A DNA stretch of 64,000 nucleotides from Limimaricola sp. (GTDB lineage Bacteria; Pseudomonadota; Alphaproteobacteria; Rhodobacterales; Rhodobacteraceae): NCBI RefSeq assembly GCF_016125575.1, contig NZ_WGLM01000004.1, forward strand, positions 312,501-376,500, written 5' to 3'. Position 1 is the first letter of the stretch. Each line of letters begins with the position of its first letter. This document shows positions 55,140-63,374 of the stretch, piece after piece. Position numbers and translations under genes: made by a program. The notes below the pieces were generated by a model. It was not told where the DNA came from, ran no database searches, and saw only the letters and a list, made by a program, of their open reading frames with translations.

Positions 55140-56798
55140 TTACGGCCCGTCGGCGTCCGTGATCTGGACGATATCGAACTTTGCCAGGAAAAGGACCGCG
55201 GCAGTAACTTGCGGGGCTGTTGCGCCCACTGCCTCTGTCAGTGCGGCAACCGTCTGTGGGCCGGATCGTTCCAGCAATGCCGCGATCTGCAGCAGTAATG
55301 CATCGGCCACCACCTTTCGCCCGTAAAGTGCCCGCCCGCTGAACCGGTCGAGGCGGGCCAGCCCAGCCGTCGTCAGCCCATGCCGAGGCGTAATCAGCGC
55401 CTCGGGGAGAAGGGGGCCCGTCGGGTAATCGGCATAGAGCGTGTAAGGGTCAATCTCGATCGGGCTGGAGAGGCGGCCGGACGTTCTTGGCGCTTTGGCG
55501 CGCATCTCGGCCAACTCTGCAGCCAGCGCCAGGTAACGCGGGATAATGGCTGCCCAGTCGAAATTCTTGCGTATGTGCGCCACCCCGGCCGCTCCCATGC
55601 GACGGCGCAACTCCGGATCGCGGGCCAGGGTCAGAATCGACTCCGCATAGGCGGGAATATCAATTTGGGTCTGTTGCAGCATCAGGCTGAGATAGCGAAG
55701 GTAATCGTCCGAACCTTCGGCAAAGCGCTTGGCCAAAAGCCGGCCGGTGCCCGGTGGCGGCATCCGTGTGGGCACAAGAAAACCGGTTTGCCCATGCAAA
55801 ACCGTGTCCTTGAACCCGTCCCAGTCCGGCATCACAACCGGCAGGCCCGCACCCATTGCCTCGACGGGGACCAGTCCAAAGGTTTCCTGCACGTTGTCGG
55901 CAGGCAGGGTAAAGATATCAGCCCCCGACCAGATCCACCGGCGCACCCACGGGTCCCGCCCGTCAATCATCGTTGTAGTGACATTGGGGGCGAGGGCCGC
56001 GGCGCCCTCTTTGTGCAGCACCTCTTCGGGCTTGCGACTGGCCCAGCCTGTCATCCAAAGGTGCAGCGGACGGCCCAGTTCGGTCGCGACTTTCTCCAGC
56101 GCGAGAAACAGCGGCCCGGGGCTGGCCTTTTCGACCGACGTGAAGCGGCCCACGGTCAACACCACGATCGCATCGTCTGGTGCCCCGAACCGCGCGCGGG
56201 CCTCGGCACGATGTGCGGGATCGGCGGCAAAATCGGCACTATGCAGGCCTAAAGAGATCACTGGCAGCTGCGGCAGCGGCACCTGTTTGGCCCCGAACCT
56301 GTCGCGAAAAAACGCTTCTTCGGCGGCGAATTGTCGGGAAACGACAGATTTCACCGCGTGCGAGGTACAGATGATCGCATCCCAAGGCTCGACCGGTTCA
56401 GACACCAGATGATGCAGGTTCTCGATCACCCGCCGGGTCGAAACCGTATGCGTCACGCCGACGAGCGAACAGGAGGCGGTTCCACTTTGCAGCCGTCGCC
56501 ACGGGGCGTCGACGAATCCGGGCACAGGGAAGAAAACAGTTCCAAATCGGGTGAAATCGCCGCGCCGCAGGCTGGCCATGGCGATTTCGCGGGTTTCGCC
56601 CAAATCGCGCGCGGCACTGACAAAGGCCTGCCCTTCGTCGGGCGTGGCTGTCACCGCGTTCACGACCGATCCCGGCACATGCTGCAGGAAGGCCCGCAGA
56701 AACGATTGTCCGGCCGCCCGCCGCCCGACAAGGTCCTTGCCCGCGGTTTCGACCGCGTCAGCGTGAAAGAAGATGGCGGGCGAGGGGCCGTCGGTCAT
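55140..56798 (-). CDS. GT4-family glycosyltransferase
   Basis: 552 residues. The GT-B fold shows VGVTHTVSTRRVIENL in the acceptor domain (about 115-130), VVLTVGRFTSVEKASPG at the start of the donor domain, and the family motif ETFGLVPVEAMGAGLPVVMP (E-x7-E type). The last ~110 residues are an extra domain with helix-turn-helix flavour (ALTEAVGATAPQVTAAVLFL). It probably adds a hexose to a glycan. It is followed at 62 bases by the unknown gene of this cluster. Confidence 0.83.
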   Translation of the reverse strand: MTDGPSPAIFFHADAVETAGKDLVGRRAAGQSFLRAFLQHVPGSVVNAVTATPDEGQAFVSAARDLGETREIAMASLRRGDFTRFGTVFFPVPGFVDAPWRRLQSGTASCSLVGVTHTVSTRRVIENLHHLVSEPVEPWDAIICTSHAVKSVVSRQFAAEEAFFRDRFGAKQVPLPQLPVISLGLHSADFAADPAHRAEARARFGAPDDAIVVLTVGRFTSVEKASPGPLFLALEKVATELGRPLHLWMTGWASRKPEEVLHKEGAAALAPNVTTTMIDGRDPWVRRWIWSGADIFTLPADNVQETFGLVPVEAMGAGLPVVMPDWDGFKDTVLHGQTGFLVPTRMPPPGTGRLLAKRFAEGSDDYLRYLSLMLQQTQIDIPAYAESILTLARDPELRRRMGAAGVAHIRKNFDWAAIIPRYLALAAELAEMRAKAPRTSGRLSSPIEIDPYTLYADYPTGPLLPEALITPRHGLTTAGLARLDRFSGRALYGRKVVADALLLQIAALLERSGPQTVAALTEAVGATAPQVTAAVLFLAKFDIVQITDADGP

Positions 56799-56819
56799 CG
56801 CTGCCGGCCCCTTGCCACG

Positions 56820-57878
56820 TCAGATCGCCAAATCGGCCGAACCCTCGGCGTCCGACCTGACCGCGGTATCCAGCACTCGCTGGAGCGCCGCACCGCGGGC
56901 GAAATCCGGGTCCACCATGGTGCCGGTCCGGATCGCAGCGACAAAGCGTGCGTGATTGCTGTCGATTTTCGGCGTCTCCACCTCGTGCCAGACGGCCTTT
57001 TCCACATCATCTCCAAGGCAGGCCAGCAGGCGGCTGACATTGTTCTCGTACCTCACTTCCAGCCCGCCTTTCGTGCCGAAGATCCGTAGAGAGAGGTCGT
57101 TAAGATGCCCTGTCGCCATCCGCGTGGCATGGATCACGCCCACCGCGCCGTTGGCCAGTTGCAGGTGCATCGCCATGCTGTCGTTGGCGTCCAGCACGTA
57201 TTCGCCAATACGCCCGTCAGGTGCCTTGTCGAAGGTGGTCAGCCGGCAGGACACGCGGCTGGCCCCTGCACCCGCGACCAGCGTTGCGAAGTCGAGGATA
57301 TGCACGCCCACGTCGCCCAAAACACCCATCGAGCCATGCGCCTTGGACAGCCGCCACAGCCACTTGCTTTCCTTGTCCCAGTGGCCCCAGGCGGGCTGGG
57401 TCAGCCAGCTTTGCAGGTAGGCCGCCTCGAAATGGCGCACCTCGCCAATCTCGCCGGCGGCCACCATGCGCGTGGCCTCCATCAGCGCGGGCACATTGCG
57501 GTAGCTGAGGTTGACCATGTTCACGACGCCGGCCTTGGCCGCGGCCAGCACCATTGCGTCGGCATCGACATGGTTCACCGCCAGCGGCTTCTCGCACAGC
57601 ACGTGCTTGCCCGCGGCCAGCAGGGGCAGCGTGGTGGGGTAGTGCACCGGGTCAGGCGTGACGTTCGAGGCAGCATCGAATTGCCCCCATTCCAGCGCCT
57701 CTTCAACCGAGGCGAATGCGTGGGGAATGCCGTGTTCGGCGTTGAAGACGCCCAGGCGGGCGGCATCGGTATCGACCCCGGCCACGACGGTGACACCGTC
57801 GATCGCCTTGTAGGCCTCGACATGGGCCTTGGCCATGCCGCCGGTCCCGACGATCAGGATACGGACGGGCGCGCTCAC
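56820..57878 (-). CDS. Gfo/Idh/MocA family oxidoreductase
   Basis: 352 residues. The N-terminal Rossmann domain has ILIVGTGGMAKAHVEAY (3-20), and the catalytic EKPLAVN lies near 95. These enzymes oxidise or reduce sugars, inositols and related polyols with NAD(P). Its start overlaps the stop of the ThuA-domain gene (ATGA), so the two form a pair, a combination common in sugar-acid or trehalulose-type catabolism. The substrate is not known. Confidence 0.9.
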   Translation of the reverse strand: MSAPVRILIVGTGGMAKAHVEAYKAIDGVTVVAGVDTDAARLGVFNAEHGIPHAFASVEEALEWGQFDAASNVTPDPVHYPTTLPLLAAGKHVLCEKPLAVNHVDADAMVLAAAKAGVVNMVNLSYRNVPALMEATRMVAAGEIGEVRHFEAAYLQSWLTQPAWGHWDKESKWLWRLSKAHGSMGVLGDVGVHILDFATLVAGAGASRVSCRLTTFDKAPDGRIGEYVLDANDSMAMHLQLANGAVGVIHATRMATGHLNDLSLRIFGTKGGLEVRYENNVSRLLACLGDDVEKAVWHEVETPKIDSNHARFVAAIRTGTMVDPDFARGAALQRVLDTAVRSDAEGSADLAI

Positions 57879-58660
57879 CGCAGGCCCTCCTCGCCGTCCT
57901 GGTGCAGGCGCGGGCCGCGTTCGGTGATCGGCTCCAGCGCGGTTTGCACCGGCACGTTCGGCGCGGCGTTGACATCGGCGATGCGCGCGGCGGGATTGTG
58001 GGCCCAGTGGACGGCGTTCTTCAGCACGGTCTGCACGCTGGCGTCGTGATAGGTCGGGTAGGTTTCATGCCCAGGCCGGAAATAGAACACGTTGCCCGCC
58101 CCGCGACGGTAGGTCAGGCCCGAGCGGAACACCTCGCCACCCTGGAACCAGCTGACGAAAACCGTCTCCATCGGTTCGGGCACGCCGAAGGGTTCGCCAT
58201 ACATTTCCTCGTTTTCCAACTCGAAATGGTCGGGCAGGCCGCGGGCAATCGGGTGACTGCGCGAGGTGACCCAAAGCCGCTCGCGCTCGCCCGCCTCGCG
58301 CCATGTCAGGTTGCAGGGCGTGCCCATGATCCGCTTGAAGATCTTGGCGAAATGGGCCGAATGCAGCAGGATCAGGCCCATGCCGGCCCAAACCTGTTCG
58401 GCCACGCGCTCGACCACGGCATCGCTGACCTGCCCATGCGCGGCATGGCCCCACCACAGCAGCACGTCCGTCTCCGCCAACCGTTCCGCCGGCAGGCCAT
58501 GTTCGGGCTCCTGCAGGGTGGCGGTGGTGGCGCTGATCCCGGCATCGGTATTCAGCGCGTCGGCGATGCAGTGATGCATGCCTTTGGGATAGATCTCGGC
58601 CACGATGCGGTTCTTCTGTTCATGGACGTTCTCGCCCCAGACAACGGTGCGAATGGGCAT
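57875..58660 (-). CDS. ThuA-like domain protein
   Basis: 261 residues from the ATG at 58660 with GGAGGT at the right distance. The ThuA/class I glutamine amidotransferase-like fold shows LLWWGHAAHGQV (near 90-100), LLHSAHF, and RRGAGNVFYFRPGHETYPTY, a conserved ThuA motif. ThuA proteins are linked to trehalose and disaccharide use in rhizobia; the reaction here is unknown. Operon partner of the Gfo/Idh/MocA gene. Confidence 0.9.
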   Translation of the reverse strand: MPIRTVVWGENVHEQKNRIVAEIYPKGMHHCIADALNTDAGISATTATLQEPEHGLPAERLAETDVLLWWGHAAHGQVSDAVVERVAEQVWAGMGLILLHSAHFAKIFKRIMGTPCNLTWREAGERERLWVTSRSHPIARGLPDHFELENEEMYGEPFGVPEPMETVFVSWFQGGEVFRSGLTYRRGAGNVFYFRPGHETYPTYHDASVQTVLKNAVHWAHNPAARIADVNAAPNVPVQTALEPITERGPRLHQDGEEGLR

Positions 58661-58746
58661 GACGACCTCCGGTAAATAAGGGAATTGGGCGGAACTGTTA
58701 GCGCATGACAATGGACGGGTCACGGGGAATCGTGCGATCTTTTGCC

Positions 58747-59316
58747 ATGACCCCGACCGATCCGCTGACTTTCGCCACTGCCGAAGACCTTGACCACTGG
58801 TTCGACCTGAACGGCGCCTCCGCGACGCAGCTTTGGGTGCGGCTTTACAAGGTTGCGACGGGCATCCCTTCGGTCACGTGGGAGGATTGTATTCGTGCCG
58901 CGCTGCGCGTCGGCTGGATCGACGGCATCCGTAAATCGGAAGGCGCGGACAGCTACATCCTGCGCCTGACGCCGCGCAAACCGCGCTCGGTTTGGTCGCA
59001 GCGAAACCGCGACTGGGCCGAGACGCTGATAGCCGAAGGCCGGATGACAGCGGCGGGCCTTGCGCAGGTCGAGGCTGCGCGCGCAGATGGCCGCTGGGAC
59101 GCCGCCTATGCCGGTTCGAAGACAATGGAGATCCCTGCCGATTTTCTGGCCGAACTGGCCAAACACCCCAAGGCGCAGGCGCAATATCAGACCCTGAACA
59201 GGCAGAACCTTTATGCAATCTACTACCGCGTCACCTCGGCCAAGACGGACAAGACCCGCGCCGCCCGCATTGCCCGACTGATCAAAACCCTTAACGACGG
59301 GGGTAAGTTCCACTAG
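58747..59316 (+). CDS. YdeI/OmpD-associated family protein
   Basis: 189 residues from the ATG at 58747; upstream in-frame ATG codons (58705, 58711) are possible but have no clear ribosome site. SVTWEDCIRAALRVGWIDG and RKPRSVWSQRNRDWAETL are family hallmarks. Members are small cytosolic proteins with DUF1801-like or PGN-binding domains and no proven activity. Convergent with the hydantoinase gene: the stops overlap by four bases. Confidence 0.87.
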   Translation: MTPTDPLTFATAEDLDHWFDLNGASATQLWVRLYKVATGIPSVTWEDCIRAALRVGWIDGIRKSEGADSYILRLTPRKPRSVWSQRNRDWAETLIAEGRMTAAGLAQVEAARADGRWDAAYAGSKTMEIPADFLAELAKHPKAQAQYQTLNRQNLYAIYYRVTSAKTDKTRAARIARLIKTLNDGGKFH

Positions 59317-61322
59317 CCCGTGGCGATACGCGGCCGCCCCTGCGCCGTCACGCGGATCTGCGCCTCGATGAACATCGGCTGGCCCTCGATGTCGACTTCG
59401 CGAATGTCGCGGTCGATGCTCAAACGGACTTCTTCAACCCCCGCGGCGCGGGCGCGGGCGCTGGCCTCGGCGGTCAGCGCGGCCTCCAGCGCCTCCAGCG
59501 CCGCCTCGCGGCTGGCATGGCGCTCCGGCGCGCCGCTGCCCAAGTGCAGGGCGAAGATGCCCGGCCCGGGACTGGTGACGGTTCCGGTCGCGGTCATCGC
59601 CACCTGGCCCACCACGGCCCCAATCGCATTGGCCACGCCGGCATGGGCGGGCAGGATCATCCGGGCGCGCAGGCGTTCGCCCACCGCGCCGTAATAAGAT
59701 GGGGCCGATGCGCCCAACCCGACGACAGGCACTGCCAGCGATAGCGAGACGTCAAGAATGTCGCGGTGCTGAGCAAGCCCTGCCGCCGTAAGCGAGTGAC
59801 GCGCCAGACCTGCGGGATCGGTCCAACCGCCGTTGTCCTCGGCAAAAGCAGACTCCAACAAGGCCTGAATGGTCTGGGTTGTCAGCTGATCAATGATCGC
59901 CTGCGCCAACGCCTCCGCCGTTTCCGCCACCTTTTCGCCGCGGCCGGTCCGGCGGCGAGTAAAGAGCAGCAGCGCCTTGCGTGCGGCCTCGGTATCCCAG
60001 GCATCGAGACGACCCAGCACATGCGCGGCGTCCGAGGGCGTGATGCCCGCGATCATGGCGTGCCCGCGCGACACCAGCCGCGCCAGCGCCGGACCCTCAA
60101 CCCGTGTCCGAACGGCATCGTTCAGTCGCAACGGCCCGTCGGTCAGCCGGGCGGCGACGACTGCCTCGCGCGCGTCAAGGCCGGCAGGCGGCGCGCCACG
60201 CCAGTGCGGAATGACGAAGCGGCCTCCCTCTTCTGGCGGCATGTCCGAGGCCAGCGCGAAATCCAGCGCCTTGTGCACGAGATCGGGATAATTCCGTGCC
60301 GCTAGCGAGACCGGCATCAGCCGTCGCGGGCCAAGGCGCAGCCCGCCATCCAGCCCGTCCAGCACTGTCACTTCGCTGTCGCCGCCGAGGCCCCAAGTGC
60401 GCATCGCCACCGCCTCGACCATGGTGCGATAGGGGCCGACGCGGGCGCCCTCAGGGTCTATCATGGGCTTTCCGCCGCGCAGCAGGCAGATGTCGGTCGT
60501 CGTGCCGCCGATGTCGCTGACCAGTGCATCGGCCTCGCCCGTCAGCCAGCTTGCCCCGGCGATCGAGGCGGCAGGGCCGCTGAGGATGGTCTCGATCGGC
60601 TTTTCGCGGGCAATGGCGGCCGAGACCAGCGCGCCGTCGCCCCGCACCACCATCAGCCGGGCATGTACGCCGATCTGCGCCAGATGTGCTTCGCAGGCGT
60701 CGATCAGCCGGGCGATCAACCCGATCAGCCGCGCGTTCAGCACCGCCGTCAGTGCCCGCTTTGGCCCACCCAGCGCCTGCGACAACTCGTGCGAGCATGT
60801 CACGGGCAGGCCCGTCATTGCGCGGATCAGATCGCGCGCGGCGACCTCGTGTGCGGGGTTGCGGGTGGCGAAACTGGCCGCGACGGCAACGGCGGTGATC
60901 CCGGCGGGCAGCGCGCGCAGCGCCGCCTCCAGCGCAGGAACGTCCAGCGGTTGCCGTTCGGTCCCGCCATGGCTGTGCCCGCCGGCCAGTTGGATGACGG
61001 GGTCGCCCTTCATTGCCTCTGCCAGACCTGCGCGGGTCAGGTCGGCGGAGTCGAAGCCGATGGCAACCAGCGCCACGCGCCCGCCCTGCCCCTCGACGAG
61101 CGCATTGGTGGCCAGCGTGGTGGAAAGCGAAACCATGGCAATCTCGCCCGGCGCGACGCCGGCCTGCCCGATCGCGGCGTCAATCGCCTGTCCCACGCCG
61201 ATGGCAAGGTCGGGTCGCGAAGTCAGCGCCTTGGCAGAGGCGACGACGCTGTCGGTTGCTTCGTCCAGCACGACGGCATCGGTATAGGTGCCGCCGGTAT
61301 CGACGCCCAGAAGATAGGCCAT
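59313..61322 (-). CDS. Hydantoinase/oxoprolinase family ATPase, HyuA-like subunit
   Basis: 669 residues with the actin-like ATPase fold: LGVDTGGTYTDAVV at 5-18 (phosphate 1), DIGGTTTDICLL near 270 and GPGIFALHLG towards the end. It belongs to the hydantoinase A/N-methylhydantoinase/oxoprolinase family, which uses ATP to open lactam or hydantoin rings. No HyuB-type partner is in the window, so a two-subunit enzyme would have to be encoded elsewhere; 5-oxoprolinase-like single-chain members need both parts. Between it and the ABC importer genes is a terminator. Confidence 0.9.
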   Translation of the reverse strand: MAYLLGVDTGGTYTDAVVLDEATDSVVASAKALTSRPDLAIGVGQAIDAAIGQAGVAPGEIAMVSLSTTLATNALVEGQGGRVALVAIGFDSADLTRAGLAEAMKGDPVIQLAGGHSHGGTERQPLDVPALEAALRALPAGITAVAVAASFATRNPAHEVAARDLIRAMTGLPVTCSHELSQALGGPKRALTAVLNARLIGLIARLIDACEAHLAQIGVHARLMVVRGDGALVSAAIAREKPIETILSGPAASIAGASWLTGEADALVSDIGGTTTDICLLRGGKPMIDPEGARVGPYRTMVEAVAMRTWGLGGDSEVTVLDGLDGGLRLGPRRLMPVSLAARNYPDLVHKALDFALASDMPPEEGGRFVIPHWRGAPPAGLDAREAVVAARLTDGPLRLNDAVRTRVEGPALARLVSRGHAMIAGITPSDAAHVLGRLDAWDTEAARKALLLFTRRRTGRGEKVAETAEALAQAIIDQLTTQTIQALLESAFAEDNGGWTDPAGLARHSLTAAGLAQHRDILDVSLSLAVPVVGLGASAPSYYGAVGERLRARMILPAHAGVANAIGAVVGQVAMTATGTVTSPGPGIFALHLGSGAPERHASREAALEALEAALTAEASARARAAGVEEVRLSIDRDIREVDIEGQPMFIEAQIRVTAQGRPRIATG

Positions 61323-61424
61323 GTGTCACTCCGCCCGCGGCTTGCCCGCGCGATCCTTGATTAGACTGTCCACCGGCGCCGGCAAGGGCCGAAAGCGCCA
61401 ACAGCGGGCCAGTAGGCGGCACGG

Positions 61425-61457
61425 AAAAGGGCGCCCCGGCCTGCCGCCGGAGCGCCC
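61425..61457 (-). terminator. Terminator of the ABC importer operon
   Basis: GGGCGCTCCGGC and GCCGGGGCGCCC form twelve pairs (one G-T) around a five-base loop, followed on the minus strand by TTTT (61425-61428). It starts 22 bases after the stop of the substrate-binding protein. Confidence 0.85.
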
Positions 61458-61478
61458 CCTGTCGCCTCTGTCAGAGAC

Positions 61479-62471
61479 TTATTGCAGCGCCTTGTCGGTG
61501 ATCGCGTGCGTCCAGGCACCGGCGTCGGGTTCTTTCGTGATCGCCGGGTTGTCGGGCGACACGGCCGACAGCAGCGTAGCGACCGTCTGCTGGTAATCGG
61601 CCGGATCAAGGGCGCCGTTCGAATCGGCGATCAGCTTGCCGACCTCGCTCATCATGTACGTCTGATGTTCGAGCGTTTGGGCGCCGCTCGCGTCGTTGTC
61701 GACGACGATCTGCGCCGCTTCGTCCACATGCGCCGCCGCATATTGCCAGCCCTTCATCGAGGCCCGCACAAAGCGCACCATCTTGTCGGCAAAGGCCGGG
61801 TCGTCGAGGCTGGATTGCAAGACGTAAAGCCCGTCTTCCATCATGCCGACGCCCTGATCGAGGTAGTTGAACGTTACCAGCTGATCCGGGGTGATCCCGG
61901 CGTCGAGGACCTGACCGTATTCGTTATAGGTCATCACGCTGATGCAGTCGGCCTGCTTCTGTAGAAGCGGATCCACGTTGAAGGCCTGCTTCAGCACCGT
62001 CACGCCATCGGCGCTGCCATCGGTCGGGATGCCCAGTTTGGCCATCCAAGCGTAGAACGGATATTCGTTGCCATAGAACCAGACGCCCAGCGTATGGCCG
62101 GGGAAATCGGCGGGCGAGGTGATGCCGGTTTCCTTCAGGCAGGTCAGTTCAAGACCGCCATGCTTGAACGGCTGCGCGATGTTGACCAGCGGCAGACCGC
62201 GTTCGCGCGCGGCAAGGGCTGCCGCCATCCAGTCGACGATCACGTCGGCGCCACCGCCGGCGATCACCTGTTCGGGGGCGATGTCGGGGCCGCCGGGCAG
62301 GATCGTCACATCCAGCCCCTCGTCCGAGTAATAGCCCTTGTCGAGCGCGACGTAATATCCCGCGAACTGGGCTTGTGTCACCCATTTCAGCTGCAGTTTG
62401 ACCGAGTCGGCGGCGTGCGCCATCCCGGCCATTCCGACCACGGCCATCGCCGCCAATACTGTCCGTTTCAT
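61479..62471 (-). CDS. ABC importer, periplasmic binding protein of the NMT1/THI5 type
   Basis: 330 residues from the ATG at 62471 with a strong AAGGAGGT ribosome site eight bases upstream. A signal peptide (about 1-20, AAD cleavage region) is followed by LKWVTQAQFAGYYVALDKGYY and VTILPGGPDIAPEQ, the N-terminal signature of the NMT1/THI5-like family. Family members bind thiamine precursors, pyrimidines, flavins, taurine or nitrate-like compounds; I cannot choose among them. Operon with two permeases; the neighbouring hydantoinase gene hints at ring compounds. Confidence 0.9.
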   Translation of the reverse strand: MKRTVLAAMAVVGMAGMAHAADSVKLQLKWVTQAQFAGYYVALDKGYYSDEGLDVTILPGGPDIAPEQVIAGGGADVIVDWMAAALAARERGLPLVNIAQPFKHGGLELTCLKETGITSPADFPGHTLGVWFYGNEYPFYAWMAKLGIPTDGSADGVTVLKQAFNVDPLLQKQADCISVMTYNEYGQVLDAGITPDQLVTFNYLDQGVGMMEDGLYVLQSSLDDPAFADKMVRFVRASMKGWQYAAAHVDEAAQIVVDNDASGAQTLEHQTYMMSEVGKLIADSNGALDPADYQQTVATLLSAVSPDNPAITKEPDAGAWTHAITDKALQ

Positions 62472-62528
62472 ATGTCTGACCTCCTTGTCAGGTTTGCTCT
62501 TCTTGTGCTCGGTCTCAACTACCGTTTC

Positions 62529-63374
62529 TTATCTGCGTTGCGAGGGATGCCAGAACGTCACCCCCCGTTCGATCAGGGCCACCGCCCCATAGAAACCGCT
62601 TCCGGCCAGCGCTGCGGCGACGATCTCGGCCCAGACCATATCGAGCGAAAGCTTGCCCACGGAGGTGGAAATGCGAAAGCCCATGCCTTGCGTCGGTGAA
62701 CCAAAGAATTCGGCCACGATCGCGCCGATCAGCGCCAAAGTTGTCGCAATTTTGAGCCCGTTGAAAATGAATGGCATCGCCGCGGGCAGGCGCAGCTTCA
62801 GCAGGGTCTGGCTGTAGCTCGCCCCGTATGTGCGCATAAGGTCGCGCTGCATCTCGGTGGTGTCGCGCAGGCCGGCCACGGTGTTGACCAGCATCGGGAA
62901 GAACACCATCACCACGACCACCGCCGCCTTCGACTGCCAGTCGAAGCCGAACCACATCACAAGGATCGGTGCGGTGCCGACGATGGGCAGCGCCGCCATG
63001 AAGTTGCCCACCGGCAGCAGGCCGCGGCGCAGGAAATCGTAGCGGTCCACGATGATCGCCAGCAGGAACGCGGCGCCGCAGCCCATGGCATAGCCCGACA
63101 ACGCGCCCTTGGCGAAGGTCTGGACGAAATCCTCCCAGATCGTCGGCAGGTTGGATGCAAAGCTGGCCGCAATCTGGCTGGGCGCGGGCAGGATCACCAT
63201 CGGCACGTTCAGCCCGCGCACGACCAGTTCCCAGACCACCAGCACCGTCAGCCCGAAGATGCCCGGCACCACCAGATGCACGATGCGACTTTGGGCATAT
63301 GGCCCGCGTGACAGCGCGACGTTCAACGCCCATGCCGCCAGCCAAACGACGATGGCAACCGCGACAAGGGTCAT
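62529..63374 (-). CDS. ABC importer permease, first of two
   Basis: 281 residues from the ATG at 63374, which overlaps the stop of the upstream permease gene (ATGA). About six membrane helices and the EAA-type cytoplasmic loop (MRTYGASYSQTLLKLRLPAAMPF) identify a BPD_transp_1 permease of the SsuC/TauC/ThiX class. It pairs with a second permease and the binding protein, 57 bases downstream. An ATPase gene is not in the window. Confidence 0.9.
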   Translation of the reverse strand: MTLVAVAIVVWLAAWALNVALSRGPYAQSRIVHLVVPGIFGLTVLVVWELVVRGLNVPMVILPAPSQIAASFASNLPTIWEDFVQTFAKGALSGYAMGCGAAFLLAIIVDRYDFLRRGLLPVGNFMAALPIVGTAPILVMWFGFDWQSKAAVVVVMVFFPMLVNTVAGLRDTTEMQRDLMRTYGASYSQTLLKLRLPAAMPFIFNGLKIATTLALIGAIVAEFFGSPTQGMGFRISTSVGKLSLDMVWAEIVAAALAGSGFYGAVALIERGVTFWHPSQRR

